From the NCBI RefSeq assembly GCF_029892425.1, contig NZ_JARXWB010000014.1, positions 124,001 to 188,000 of the forward strand: 64,000 nt of DNA, in the 5' to 3' direction. The stretch's first letter is position 1. Each line of letters starts with the position of its first letter. The stretch is from Bradyrhizobium sp. BR13661 (lineage in GTDB: Bacteria; Pseudomonadota; Alphaproteobacteria; Rhizobiales; Xanthobacteraceae). This document shows positions 8,377 through 17,756 of the stretch, one piece after another. Position numbers and translations under genes: made by a program. The notes beneath the pieces are model-generated. The model worked only from the letters and a program-made list of their open reading frames with translations. It made no database searches and was not told the DNA's origin.

Positions 8377-8540
8377 GTCGTCCTGGACACGCGCAGCCTT
8401 GGCAACGCGTAGCGTTGTCCAAGGCGAAGCGCTGATCCAGGACCCATTACCACCGAACGTAATTTGGCGAAGGCTGGTCATGGCCAGCCTGCCCAAAACC
8501 CCTCCCTGGGGTAATGGGTCCTGGCTTTCGCCAGGACGAC
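8377..8540. repeat. Dispersed palindromic intergenic repeat, family B copy 1
   Basis: It begins GTCGTCCTGG and ends CCAGGACGAC, with inner inverted blocks GGACCCATTAC and GTAATGGGTCC. A second copy with the same architecture is at 17612-17732. It fills the space between two convergent genes. Confidence 0.75.
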
Positions 8541-9313
8541 TACGGAAGGGGCGCCACCAGCCGCCGATAAAGATGCCATGTCGCGTGGCCCAGCACCGGC
8601 AGCGTTACCACCAGGCCGAGGAAATACGGCAGCGCCGACACGATCAGCAGCATCACGATGACAGCCGCCCAGCCGATCATCGGCAGCGGGCTCGTCACCA
8701 CCGCGCGTACGCTCGTCACCATGGCGGTGACAAAATCGACCTCGCGATCGAGCAGCAGCGGGAACGACACCACCGTCAGCGAGAACAGGATCAGCGACAG
8801 CGCAGCGCCGACCGCATTGCCGATTGCAAGGAACAGCAGCCCCTCATTCGTCGTCAGCACCACCGTCATGAATTCCTGCAGGCTCGAGAATGAGGCGTGC
8901 AGTCCGAGCAGAAGCGCGATCAAGAGCCGCACCTGGTACATCCAGATCACGAACACGAACAGCGTGACGAACGCCATCCAGCCGATCTCGCTGCGCGAGC
9001 GGATCGCCGACCAGATCGCGCCGAAGGAGACCGGTTCGCCGCGCTCACGGCGGCGGCTGACCTCGTAAAGCCCGATCGCGACGAACGGTCCGATCAGCGC
9101 AAAGCCTGCAGCGAGCGGATAGACGAGGTAGATCACGCCAAAGGCGGTGAGACAAAGCATGATGGTAATGCCGCCAGCCGCATACAGCGCGCCGAAGGCG
9201 AGGCCATAAAGCGGGAGCGCCTGGAAATCGCGCAGGCCCTCCACCAGCGCCTCGGCAATATCGGTCGCCGCAACGGGACGCACCACCGGATCGACGTTGC
9301 CCGAGATCGACAT
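8540..9313 (-). CDS. DUF2189 family integral membrane protein
   Basis: The 257-residue protein matches the DUF2189 pattern: an N-terminal DIAEALVEGLRDFQALPLYGLAFGALYAAGG, then about six hydrophobic segments including YPLAAGFALIGPFVAIGLYEVSRRRERGE. The family is a predicted membrane protein of unknown function. ATG 9313 has GGAAG a few bases upstream (reverse of cttcctcc). It is divergent from the histidine kinase. Confidence 0.85.
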   Translation of the reverse strand: MSISGNVDPVVRPVAATDIAEALVEGLRDFQALPLYGLAFGALYAAGGITIMLCLTAFGVIYLVYPLAAGFALIGPFVAIGLYEVSRRRERGEPVSFGAIWSAIRSRSEIGWMAFVTLFVFVIWMYQVRLLIALLLGLHASFSSLQEFMTVVLTTNEGLLFLAIGNAVGAALSLILFSLTVVSFPLLLDREVDFVTAMVTSVRAVVTSPLPMIGWAAVIVMLLIVSALPYFLGLVVTLPVLGHATWHLYRRLVAPLP

Positions 9314-9550
9314 CAGCTTCCTCCGTGCACCAGCGCGATCTTTTGTCGCTCAGGTTGGGATATTAGCCCCGCTGCGCACACGTGCAACTTGATCCCGGTC
9401 AAAAGCAATGATTGTGGCGACGCCGCAATGCACGCGTCTGAATTCTTGGCCATTGGTGCGTTTTTCGCGCCGACACCTATGGACTGGGCAGACGATCGTG
9501 CCGCAAATTGAAGCGCCGAATACACGCGCGAAGAGCGGACTTGCCGATCG

Positions 9551-11779
9551 ATGAGCCTGCGTACCCGGTTACTGATCCTCGTCATCGCGGCCATGCTGGT
9601 GCCGGCGAGCCTCGTCGGCTTGCGGTTCGTGCAAAACCGCGCCAGCGAGATCAACGCGGCGCTCGCCAATCTCGCCGCATCGGCCGAAGACATCGCAGGC
9701 GATCTCGATGAGAAAATTCAGGGCACCGCGCAGCTTCACTATGGCCTCGCACGTGCCCGCGACGTCGACACGCGCGACAAGGCGGCGTGCTCGGCGTTTC
9801 TGTCCGATGTGCGCGAGGAATATCCGCAGTTCACGGGCATCCTGACCATCGATCCCGATGGCAGCCTGTTCTGCGACTCGCTCCGGACCAACCGCACGCT
9901 CGATCTGAATGATCGCGCCTATTTCAAGCAGGCGAAGGTCTCGCAGGGCACCGTCGCCGTGGAACCGGTGTTCGGCCGCCTGACCGGACTATCGGTGCTT
10001 CAGATCGCCTATCCCGTGCGCTCCGACGCGGGCGCGCTGAAATTCGTCCTGCTCGCCTCGTTCAACCTGAACAAGTTCGCGGAGTTTCACGACAAGCGCT
10101 TGCTCGCCGAAAAGGAGATCCTGTTCGTCGACAGCAAGGGAACGATTCTCGTCGCCCCCAAGACGGGTGGCTGGCGTGAGCCCGTCGGCGCGTCAATCGC
10201 CGGCTCCGATCTGTTCCGCTTTGCGGCATCACCCGATGGCCAGGCGTCTCATGAGGTGACCGATCGCGAGGGCCGCACGCAGGTGTGGGCCGTCGCCCGC
10301 TCGCCGTCGATCCGCAAGGCGGGTCTCTACATCATGGTCGGCCGGTCCAAGGACGGGCTGGTCGCAGCGGCGAACCGCCGGCTTTACGAGGACCTGGCGA
10401 TCCTCGCGGTGGCCTCGCTGCTGCTGCTCGCCGGCGTCTGGATCCTCGCGACCATGAGCGTCGGACGCCAGGTCGGACGGCTTGCCATGATGGCGAAGAG
10501 GCTCGGGCTCGGCGATCTCAGCGCACGCATTCCGCCGCCGCATCCGCGCGGTGAGCTCGGCGGATTGATGATGCTGCTCAACGGCACCGCAGAGTCACTC
10601 GAACAGCAGCGCGCTGCGATTGCCGACCTCAGCCACAAGCTCAGCCAGTCCCAGAAGATGGAGGCGATGGGCCAGCTCACCGGCGGCGTCGCACACGATT
10701 TCAACAATTTGCTGACAGTCATTCTCGGCAATTCCGAGCATCTGGCCGACAGTCTTGCGGGCAACAAGGAATTGCACCGGATCGCGAGCGATATCGCCAC
10801 CGCCGCCGAGCGTGGTTCCGACCTGACGCGGAGCCTGCTCGCCTTCGCGCGCAAGCAGCCGCTCAGGCCGCGCGAGATCGACATCGCCGAGAAGGTCGTC
10901 GGCATGGAGCAGCTGTTGCGCAGGTCGCTCGGCGAGCACATCGAGTGCAGCTTCGCGTTCGGACCGGATTTGTGGCTGACCAGCGTCGATCCCGGCCAGC
11001 TGGCGACTGCCTTGCTCAACCTCGTGCTCAACGCGCGCGACGCGATGCCTGACGGCGGCAGGCTGACGGTCGAGGTCCGCAATATTTCGCTCGGTCGCTC
11101 CGATCTCGATGTCAACGGCGAGCCGCGGCCCGGGGATTACGTCATGGTGGCGGTGACCGATACCGGCTGCGGCATGAACACAGAGGTCGCGAGCCGCGCG
11201 TTCGAGCCGTTCTTCACCACCAAGGAAGTCGGCAAGGGGACAGGCCTCGGCCTGAGCATGGTCTACGGATTCGCGCAACAGTCCGGCGGTCTCGTGCAGC
11301 TGCAATCCAACCCAGGGGACGGCAGCGTCGTCAGGCTGTTCTTTCCCCGTATCGCCGCCACGCTGAAGGAGGATTCCACACCGGCGGAACCGGTGATCGC
11401 TCCTGACGGGAATGAGACCATTCTCGTCGTCGAGGACGACGATATGGTGCGCGCATACGTCGAGAGCGAGTTGAGGACGCTCGGCTATCGCGTCATAGCG
11501 ACGTCGAATGGGCCCGCGGCGTTGGAAGTGCTGCGCCAGACCGGCGACGTCCAGTTGCTATTCACCGACGTCGTGATGCCCGGAGGCTTGTTCGGGCCGG
11601 AGCTTGCAAGGCAGGCCATTACATTGCGGCCTGGCCTCAAGGTGTTGTTCACGACCGGCTACAGCCAAAACCCCGTCAAGACACCCGACGGCGTCGACGC
11701 CCGCGTCCTGACAAAGCCGTTCAAGCGGCAGGATCTGGCCGCGATGCTGCGATCTGCCCTGTCGGGGACGCCACGCTAA
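9551..11779 (+). CDS. Membrane-bound hybrid histidine kinase with receiver domain
   Basis: The 742-residue protein has an N-terminal membrane segment (residues 5-25), an extracytoplasmic sensor region to about 280 with Cache-like features (TIDPDGSLFCDS, DRAYFKQA), a second membrane segment near 283-303, and a HAMP-like linker. The dimerization region then has GGVAHDFNNLL with phospho-acceptor His382. The ATP-binding domain shows NLVLNARDAM (N box), DTGCGM (G1) and GTGLGLSMV (G2). The C-terminal receiver contains VVEDDDMVR and FTDVVMPG with phospho-acceptor Asp673. No response regulator is adjacent, so its output partner is elsewhere. The ligand is unknown. Confidence 0.93.
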   Translation: MSLRTRLLILVIAAMLVPASLVGLRFVQNRASEINAALANLAASAEDIAGDLDEKIQGTAQLHYGLARARDVDTRDKAACSAFLSDVREEYPQFTGILTIDPDGSLFCDSLRTNRTLDLNDRAYFKQAKVSQGTVAVEPVFGRLTGLSVLQIAYPVRSDAGALKFVLLASFNLNKFAEFHDKRLLAEKEILFVDSKGTILVAPKTGGWREPVGASIAGSDLFRFAASPDGQASHEVTDREGRTQVWAVARSPSIRKAGLYIMVGRSKDGLVAAANRRLYEDLAILAVASLLLLAGVWILATMSVGRQVGRLAMMAKRLGLGDLSARIPPPHPRGELGGLMMLLNGTAESLEQQRAAIADLSHKLSQSQKMEAMGQLTGGVAHDFNNLLTVILGNSEHLADSLAGNKELHRIASDIATAAERGSDLTRSLLAFARKQPLRPREIDIAEKVVGMEQLLRRSLGEHIECSFAFGPDLWLTSVDPGQLATALLNLVLNARDAMPDGGRLTVEVRNISLGRSDLDVNGEPRPGDYVMVAVTDTGCGMNTEVASRAFEPFFTTKEVGKGTGLGLSMVYGFAQQSGGLVQLQSNPGDGSVVRLFFPRIAATLKEDSTPAEPVIAPDGNETILVVEDDDMVRAYVESELRTLGYRVIATSNGPAALEVLRQTGDVQLLFTDVVMPGGLFGPELARQAITLRPGLKVLFTTGYSQNPVKTPDGVDARVLTKPFKRQDLAAMLRSALSGTPR

Positions 11780-11906
11780 AGCGCGATGAGATTGGGTTGA
11801 ATCGTCATCGCGCTTTAGCTCTTTGTTTGAGCATGATCTCCGCGCAAACGCGTTCCGCGTTTGTCGCGTGGGAAAACCGCTTCACACTTTTCCGGATCAT
11901 GCTCTA
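11776..11906. repeat. Rhizobial palindromic repeat, family C copy 2
   Basis: Longer relative of the repeat at 1871-1958. It begins CTAAAGCGCGATGA, closes its first hairpin with TCATCGCGCTTTAG, continues TTTGAGCATGATC and ends GGATCATGCTCTA. Its two ends overlap the stop codons of the flanking convergent genes, so it probably serves as a bidirectional end-of-transcript structure. Confidence 0.78.
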
Positions 11907-13514
11907 ACCTCTTGCCCGCAATTCGCGCCGCAGCACCTTGCCTGTCGCCGTCATCGGCAAGGTCTCGGCGAACTCCACGACGCGCGGATATTCGTGCGCT
12001 GCAAGCTGCACCTTCACGAACTCCTGGATCTCGCGCGCGAGCGCATCGCCCGGCGCAAATCCCGGACGCAGCACGATCCAGGCCTTGATCGATTCCGTGC
12101 GGATCGGATCGGGAATGCCGACCACGGCCGCCATTGCCACCGACGGATGCTTCATCAGCGTGTGCTCGATCTCGGACGGGCCGACACGATAGCCTGCGGT
12201 GGTGATGACGTCGTCCTCGCGGCTGACGTACCAGAAATAGCCGTCCTCATCCTGCACACCGAGATCGCCTGTGAGCAGAAACTCGCCCGCGTATTTCTTC
12301 GCAGTCGCCTCCGGATTGCGCCAGTACTCGATCATGGTGACCGGGCACGGCTGCCGCACGCCGATGATGCCGCGCTGGCCGCGGGGTTGCTCCTCGCCCT
12401 TGTCGTTGACGATGCGGACGTCAAAACCCGGCGTCGCCTTGCCCATCGCACCCGGACGGATCGGAAACAGGTTCGCGTTGCTGCCGATCACGAGATTGCA
12501 TTCGGTCTGGCCGAACACTTCGTGCGCATCGACACCAAAGGTCTCGCGCACCCAGCCGAGCAGCTCGCCGCCGAGGGACTCACCGCCGGTAAAGATGCTG
12601 CGCAGCTTGACGCCCGCGTGCTTCACCCCGGCCTGCCGCATCAGCTTGAGCGCGGTCGGCGGCAGGAAGACGTTGCGGACGCCGAGGTCGGCCATCATCT
12701 GCATCGCCGCCTGCGGCTCGAACTTTCGCGCACGATGACCGACCAGCGGAATGCCGTGATACCAGAACGAGAGCAGGCCGTTGATGAGGCCGCCGATCCA
12801 TGCCCAGTCCGCCGGCGTCCACATGAGATCGCCGGGACGCGGCAGGAAGTTGTGGCACATCTCGACATTGGGGAGGTGACCGAGCACGACGCGATGCGCG
12901 TGCAGCGCGCCCTTCGGATTGCCCGTGGTGCCTGAGGTGTAGATGATCAGCGCGGGATCATCCGCAGACGTGTCGACCCGCGTGAAGTCGGGCGATGCGC
13001 TCTTCACCGCATCCCAGAACGATTTCGTGCCTGATGGCGCACGCTCGCCGACGATGTAAACGTGCTTCAGATCCGGCAGCCGATCGCGAATCTTCGCGAG
13101 CTTCTCCCAGCCGCCCTCGTCGGTGATGACCGCCTTGGCCTCCGAGTTCGCCAGGCGATACTCGAGCGCGTCCTCGCCGAACAGCGCAAACAGCGGGATC
13201 GAGATCATGCCGGAGCGAAACGCCGCCATATGCGCGACCGGCAATTCCAGCGACTGCGACAGGAACACCGCGACGCGGTCGCCGCGGGACAGCCCATCCG
13301 CTTTCAGCACATTGGCAAAGCGGCGCGACGCATCAGCGACCTCGTCGAAGGAAGTCCGCGTCGTGGCACCAATCTCGTCGACATAGACAAGCGCCAGCCG
13401 GCCGGTGCCATCGGCATGGCGGTCGCAGCACGCCTCCGCCATGTTGAAGCGGGCCGGAATGTCCCAGCGGAAGTTGCGGTAGAGCTCGTCGTAGGTCCTG
13501 GCTTCGGTCAACAT
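11904..13514 (-). CDS. Acetyl/acyl-CoA synthetase (AMP-forming)
   Basis: The 536-residue protein is an ANL-superfamily acyl-CoA ligase that activates a carboxylate to acyl-AMP and then acyl-CoA. Motifs in order are IIYTSGTTGNPKGALHAHR (P-loop), GGESLGGELLGWVRE, EVFGQTECNLVIG, LTGDLGVQDEDGYFWYVSREDDVI and the C-terminal Lys motif ATGKVLRREL. The shape is closer to medium-chain or acetyl-CoA synthetase-like enzymes than to FadD. ATG 13514 lies 4 bp after the epoxide hydrolase stop, so the two form an operon. Confidence 0.9.
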   Translation of the reverse strand: MLTEARTYDELYRNFRWDIPARFNMAEACCDRHADGTGRLALVYVDEIGATTRTSFDEVADASRRFANVLKADGLSRGDRVAVFLSQSLELPVAHMAAFRSGMISIPLFALFGEDALEYRLANSEAKAVITDEGGWEKLAKIRDRLPDLKHVYIVGERAPSGTKSFWDAVKSASPDFTRVDTSADDPALIIYTSGTTGNPKGALHAHRVVLGHLPNVEMCHNFLPRPGDLMWTPADWAWIGGLINGLLSFWYHGIPLVGHRARKFEPQAAMQMMADLGVRNVFLPPTALKLMRQAGVKHAGVKLRSIFTGGESLGGELLGWVRETFGVDAHEVFGQTECNLVIGSNANLFPIRPGAMGKATPGFDVRIVNDKGEEQPRGQRGIIGVRQPCPVTMIEYWRNPEATAKKYAGEFLLTGDLGVQDEDGYFWYVSREDDVITTAGYRVGPSEIEHTLMKHPSVAMAAVVGIPDPIRTESIKAWIVLRPGFAPGDALAREIQEFVKVQLAAHEYPRVVEFAETLPMTATGKVLRRELRARG

Positions 13515-13518
13515 CGGC

Positions 13519-14655
13519 TCAGCGCACCGTCGCAAAGAATTTCCTGACATCGCGCACGAACAGCGCCGGCTGCTCGAAGGCCGCGAAGTGGCCGCCTCTC
13601 TCCATCTCGCTCCAATGGGTGATGTTGGGGAAGTTCGGCTCCATCCAGCGCCGCACCGGCGTGATGATCTCTTTTGGGAACACGGCCACACCCGTTGGCA
13701 CCTTCACGGCCGGCGTCGTCCGGCGCTTGCCAAAGCTTTCCCAATAGAGCCGCGCGGACGAGGTCGCCGTCTCCGTCGTCCAATAGAGCATGACGTTGTC
13801 GAGCAGCTCGTCCTTGTCGAAGATGTTCTCGGGGTGGCCATTGCAATCGGTCCAGGCCCAGAACTTTTCCAGGATCCAGGCCGCCTGCCCACTCGGCGAA
13901 TCCGTCAGGCCATAGCCGAGCGTCTGAGGCCGGGTCGACTGCTGCTTGGAATAGCCGGAATCGAGATCGACATAGTGCTTGAGGCCGGCGAGTGCACGCT
14001 TCTCTTCCGGCGTCGGCTCGCCCTCAACCTTCGGCGCCGCGTTGAAGGCGAGCGTGATGTGGATGCCGGCGCAATGTTCAGTGTCCTGCGCGCCGAGCGA
14101 GGTCGTCACCGCCGAGCCCCAGTCGCCACCTTGCGCGCCGTAACGCGCATAGCCCAGCCGGTCCATCAGTTTCGCCCAGGTCGCGGCGATGCGGTCGACG
14201 CCCCAACCGGTGGTCTTCGGCTTGGCTGAGAAGCCAAAACCCGGCAACGAGGGGCAGATCACGTGAAAAGCGTCCGCGGGATTGCCGCCATGTCCGGCGG
14301 GATCGACCAGCGGCGCAATCACCTTCTGGAATTCGACGATCGAACCGGGCCAGCCATGGGTGATGATCAGCGGCAGCGCGTTGGGCTCTCTCGAACGCAC
14401 ATGCAGGAAATGGATGTCCTGCCCGTCGATCTCGGTGGTGAACTGATCGAAGCGATTGAGTTTTGCTTCTCGCGCGCGCCAATCGTAGCCGTTGGCCCAA
14501 TAGGCGCAGATCTCCAGGATCCATTTCAGCGGTGCGCCCTGGCTCCAGTCATCAACCAGCTCCGCCTCCGGCCAGCGCGTGCGGGCGAGGCGCGATTTGA
14601 GGTCGGACAGGATGTCGTCGCTGATGGCGATGCGGAACGGTTTGATGGCGGTCAT
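13519..14655 (-). CDS. Epoxide hydrolase, alpha/beta-hydrolase with EHN domain
   Basis: The 378-residue protein has the N-terminal epoxide hydrolase region (FRIAISDDILSDLKSRLARTRWPE...LNRFDQFTTEIDGQDIHFLHV), the oxyanion motif HGWPGS, and the nucleophile elbow GGDWGS with catalytic Asp. A C-terminal GGHFAAFEQP carries the catalytic His. Enzymes of this class open epoxides to diols, in microsomal-type length. Start ATG 14655 (MTAIKPFRI) opens the conserved domain. It is the first gene of a two-gene operon with the acyl-CoA synthetase. Confidence 0.92.
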   Translation of the reverse strand: MTAIKPFRIAISDDILSDLKSRLARTRWPEAELVDDWSQGAPLKWILEICAYWANGYDWRAREAKLNRFDQFTTEIDGQDIHFLHVRSREPNALPLIITHGWPGSIVEFQKVIAPLVDPAGHGGNPADAFHVICPSLPGFGFSAKPKTTGWGVDRIAATWAKLMDRLGYARYGAQGGDWGSAVTTSLGAQDTEHCAGIHITLAFNAAPKVEGEPTPEEKRALAGLKHYVDLDSGYSKQQSTRPQTLGYGLTDSPSGQAAWILEKFWAWTDCNGHPENIFDKDELLDNVMLYWTTETATSSARLYWESFGKRRTTPAVKVPTGVAVFPKEIITPVRRWMEPNFPNITHWSEMERGGHFAAFEQPALFVRDVRKFFATVR

Positions 14656-14676
14656 CGGCGGCCTCCCCTTGTTCTT

Positions 14677-14782
14677 GTCATTCCGGGGCGCGCCTCTTGG
14701 CGCGAACCCGGAATCCATTTCTCAACAGAGCCGGAGGCACGATGGATTCCGGGCTCGACGCTTCGCGTCGCCCCGGAATGAC
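14677..14782. repeat. Dispersed palindromic intergenic repeat, family A copy 2
   Basis: It opens GTCATTCCGGGGCGCG and closes CGCCCCGGAATGAC, with inner blocks GAATCCATTTCTC and GATGGATTCCGGG as in copy 1 at 1138-1265. It lies between two same-strand genes. Confidence 0.75.
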
Positions 14783-14784
14783 GG

Positions 14785-15240
14785 CTAGCCCGACAGCGCG
14801 GCCTTCACCAGGCCAGACGCCTTCCCGAAATCCATCTGTCCGGCGTACTTCGCGCGCAGCACCGCAATCACCTTGCCCATGTCCTTCATGCCGGCGGCGC
14901 CGGTCTCGGCGATGGCGCCTGCGATCGCCTTCTTCACCTCGTCGTCCGACATCTGCTTCGGCAGATAGGCCGAGATCACCGCGATCTCCTCGCGCTCCTG
15001 GGCGGCAAGCTCGGCGCGGCCGCCCTTGTCGTAGAGCTCGACCGACTCCTGGCGCTGCTTGATCATCTTCTGGAAGACGCCGAGCAGGTCGGCATCCGAC
15101 AGCGGCGGCTTGCCCTGGCCGCGGGCATCGATGTCGGCGTTCTTGATGGTCGAATTGACCATGCGCAGCGTGGAGAGCTTGCGCTCGTCCTTGGCCTTCA
15201 TGGCCTCCTTGACCGCATTGTTGATATCGTCGCGCAGCAT
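14785..15240 (-). CDS. GatB/YqeY domain protein
   Basis: The 151-residue protein is a standalone GatB/YqeY family member: MLRDDINNAVKEAMKAKDERKLSTLRMVNSTIKNADID at the N terminus, LPKQMSDDEVKKAIAG and DMGKVIAVLRAKYAGQMDFGKASGLVKAAL at the C terminus. The fold matches the tail domain of the GatB amidotransferase subunit and may contact tRNA, but the cellular role is not established. It lies between carA and dnaG, as in many alphaproteobacteria. Confidence 0.93.
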   Translation of the reverse strand: MLRDDINNAVKEAMKAKDERKLSTLRMVNSTIKNADIDARGQGKPPLSDADLLGVFQKMIKQRQESVELYDKGGRAELAAQEREEIAVISAYLPKQMSDDEVKKAIAGAIAETGAAGMKDMGKVIAVLRAKYAGQMDFGKASGLVKAALSG

Positions 15241-15458
15241 GATCGTGATCCCTTCGAATATCCGACGCCTGATCTAGGCCGTTCGCCGGAAAGAGGCCAT
15301 ACCGGACCTTGCATGAAAGGTTCATTGTTTCCCGGCTGGCGGGCAAAATTGCCCAAAATTTCGCGGTCCAGCTTAAGTGCCTGAAGGGACCTGTCAAATA
15401 TGCAAAAACGCATGTGAATCCGCCGTTTCCCGCTTTGACGGGCGCGCGTGGGAGGCTT

Positions 15459-15485
15459 ATGAAACGGGCTCATGACACAACATGA
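15459..15485 (+). other. Eight-codon upstream ORF overlapping the carA start
   Basis: ATG at 15459 encodes MKRAHDTT and stops at 15483-15485, past the carA ATG at 15472. A good ribosome site (GGGAGG) lies only a few bases before 15459, whereas it is about 17 bases from the carA start. Ribosomes may load on this short frame and restart at carA. It is also possible that it is not used. Confidence 0.4.
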
Positions 15486-16662
15486 CAACGATCCCGCCTG
15501 GCCGGACCATAAACCGACCGCGCTCCTCGTGCTTGCCGATGGCACGGTGCTCGAAGGCTTTGGTCTCGGCGCCGAGGGCCACGCCGTCGGCGAAGTCTGC
15601 TTCAACACCGCGATGACCGGCTATGAGGAGATCCTCACCGATCCCTCCTATGCCGGCCAGCTCATCACCTTCACCTTCCCGCATATCGGCAATGTCGGTA
15701 CCAACGAGGAAGACATCGAGACGGTGAACATGGCCGCGACTCCAGGCGCGCGCGGCGTGATCCTGCGTACCGCCATCACCAATCCCTCGAATTACCGCGC
15801 CACCAAGCATCTCGATGCCTGGCTGAAGGCGCGCGGCATCATCGGCCTCTCCGGCATCGACACCCGCGCGCTGACCGCGCTGATCCGCTCCAAGGGCATG
15901 CCCAACGCCGTGATCGCGCATGCCAGGAACGGCGAGTTCGACCTGCACGGGCTGAAAGAAGAAGCGCGCGAATGGCCCGGCCTCGAGGGCATGGACCTCG
16001 TGCCGATGGTCACATCAGGCCAGCGCTTCACCTGGGACGAGACGCCCTGGCTGTGGGACAAGGGCTTTGGCAAACAGGACAAGCCCGAGTTCAACGTCGT
16101 CGCCATCGATTACGGCATCAAGCGCAACATTCTGCGCCTGCTCGCCGGCGTCGGCTGCAAGGTGACGGTGGTGCCGGCAACGACATCGTCCGAAGACATT
16201 CTGGCGATGAAGCCGGACGGCGTGTTCCTGTCGAACGGTCCGGGCGATCCGGCGGCGACAGGCAAATACGCGGTGCCTGTGATCCAGGACGTCATCAAGT
16301 CGGGCACGCCGACCTTCGGCATTTGTCTGGGCCACCAGATGCTGGGCCTCGCCGTCGGCGCGAAGACGAAGAAGATGCATCAGGGGCATCACGGCGCCAA
16401 TCATCCCGTCAAGGACGAGACCACCGGCAAGGTCGAGATCACCTCGATGAACCACGGTTTCGCCGTGGACGAGAAGACCCTGCCGAAGGGAGCGACGCAG
16501 ACCCACATTTCCTTGTTTGATGGGTCCAACTGCGGCATCCAGCTCGACGGCAAGCCGGTGTTCTCGGTGCAGTACCATCCCGAGGCCTCACCGGGCCCGC
16601 GCGACTCGCACTATCTGTTCCAGCGCTTTGCCGATCTGATGCGGCAGAAGAAGAGCGCGTAA
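15472..16662 (+). CDS. carA: Carbamoyl-phosphate synthase small subunit (glutaminase)
   Basis: CarA hydrolyses glutamine and passes ammonia to CarB for carbamoyl phosphate, used in arginine and pyrimidine synthesis. The 396-residue protein has the N-terminal CPSase small-chain domain (ALLVLADGTVLEGFGLG, GYEEILTDPSYAGQ) and a C-terminal class I glutamine amidotransferase with FGICLGHQML (nucleophile Cys) and QYHPEASPGP (His and Glu). Length is typical. carB lies about 4.5 kb downstream on the same strand with unrelated genes between, so the pair is not a simple operon. Confidence 0.97.
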   Translation: MTQHDNDPAWPDHKPTALLVLADGTVLEGFGLGAEGHAVGEVCFNTAMTGYEEILTDPSYAGQLITFTFPHIGNVGTNEEDIETVNMAATPGARGVILRTAITNPSNYRATKHLDAWLKARGIIGLSGIDTRALTALIRSKGMPNAVIAHARNGEFDLHGLKEEAREWPGLEGMDLVPMVTSGQRFTWDETPWLWDKGFGKQDKPEFNVVAIDYGIKRNILRLLAGVGCKVTVVPATTSSEDILAMKPDGVFLSNGPGDPAATGKYAVPVIQDVIKSGTPTFGICLGHQMLGLAVGAKTKKMHQGHHGANHPVKDETTGKVEITSMNHGFAVDEKTLPKGATQTHISLFDGSNCGIQLDGKPVFSVQYHPEASPGPRDSHYLFQRFADLMRQKKSA

Positions 16663-16698
16663 GATCCAAATCGCCGGCGGGCCCACCCGCCGGCACCA

Positions 16699-16914
16699 TC
16701 ACGGACGCATGAACATGAAGTCCGTATCGGGATCGCAATTCTCGGCGATGAAGCGAAGCTCCGCCTGGATGTCGGCAACGGACCTCGTCTCCAGATACTT
16801 CGTGATCACGAGATTGAGCAAGGCGCGGCAGACGGCCTCGTGACCGAAACCTGAGGTCTCGGCCTCATCGATCGCCGCTGAAAAATGGCGCTGCGCAACA
16901 TCGGATGCGTACAT
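16699..16914 (-). CDS. Small conserved-looking hypothetical protein
   Basis: The 71-residue protein starts MYASDVAQRHFSAAIDEAETSGFGHEAVCRALLNLVITKY and ends DPDTDFMFMRP. It is mostly helical and soluble by appearance, with no recognised motif. ATG 16914 is chosen because AAGGGATG lies about 8 nt upstream; a longer frame from 16983 is possible but has no such site. It is convergent with carA. Confidence 0.65.
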   Translation of the reverse strand: MYASDVAQRHFSAAIDEAETSGFGHEAVCRALLNLVITKYLETRSVADIQAELRFIAENCDPDTDFMFMRP

Positions 16915-17060
16915 GGCGTCCCATCCCTTTTCTCTTGGGGTTGCGTGCCCCGGAATGGCCGCCTTCGCCTTGATCTCCGTCAAGCCGGCGTGCGGGGCTC
17001 AGGAACAAGGACGCTCGCGCCGTCTTGATTCCGTGAATAGATTGCTGCTGGAGCCCAGTC

Positions 17061-17585
17061 ATGTCCGTCGTCCGCGACAATGCCGAGCCGCTCGCCATCG
17101 TGTTCGAGGATGACGGGCTCGTGCCGAACAACATCCTCCCCTTCCTGGTCTACCAGGGTGCGGTGAAGCTCGATCCGAAGCGCCCCGAAGAGACCATCGA
17201 GAACCTGTTCGAAACCAACGGATGGGGCGGCGCGTGGCGCAACGGCGTCTATGACTATCTGCACTACCACGCGACCGTGCATGAGGTGCTCGGCGTCGCG
17301 CGCGGCCATGCCCGCGTTCGCTTCGGCGGCGATCACGGCCAGGAGCTGGAGATCAAGGCCGGCGATGTCGCGATCCTTCCAGCGGGCACAGGGCATCAGT
17401 GCATCAACGCGAGCGACGACTTCTGCGTGATCGGCGCCTATCCGCCGGGCGCGAAGATGGAGATCACGCGGCCGACGCCTGAGAACCACGCCAAGGCGTT
17501 GAAGACGATTCCGAAGGTGGCGCTGCCGCCGGCCGATCCGGTGACGGGGAAACACGGGGCGTTGATGCGGTTGTGGCGGAGTTAG
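17061..17585 (+). CDS. Cupin-domain protein
   Basis: The 174-residue protein has one cupin barrel. Motif 1 is YDYLHYHATVHEVLGVARGHARVRFG (about residues 71-96), with the two His, Glu and His pattern of a metal site. Motif 2 is AGDVAILPAGTGHQC. Cupins of this type (often annotated YjlB-like) bind a divalent metal; the substrate is unknown. ATG 17061 directly opens the protein. Confidence 0.85.
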   Translation: MSVVRDNAEPLAIVFEDDGLVPNNILPFLVYQGAVKLDPKRPEETIENLFETNGWGGAWRNGVYDYLHYHATVHEVLGVARGHARVRFGGDHGQELEIKAGDVAILPAGTGHQCINASDDFCVIGAYPPGAKMEITRPTPENHAKALKTIPKVALPPADPVTGKHGALMRLWRS

Positions 17586-17611
17586 GCACCGCTCGCGCGA
17601 CAGACACCGCC

Positions 17612-17732
17612 GTCGTCCCGGCGCAGGCCGGGACCCATACTCCTCAGACGAAGTTATGGCGCGAGATGGTCATGACCAATCTTCGCCAAATCGCGCTCGG
17701 TGGCTATGGGTCCCGGCCTTCGCCGGGACGAC
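17612..17732. repeat. Dispersed palindromic intergenic repeat, family B copy 2
   Basis: It begins GTCGTCCCGGCGCAGGCCGG and closes CCGGGACGAC. Inner inverted blocks are GGGACCCATA and TATGGGTCCC. Architecture matches the copy at 8377-8540. It lies between two convergent genes. Confidence 0.75.
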
Positions 17733-17756
17733 ATTGTGGAGACATTGGACGAAGAC

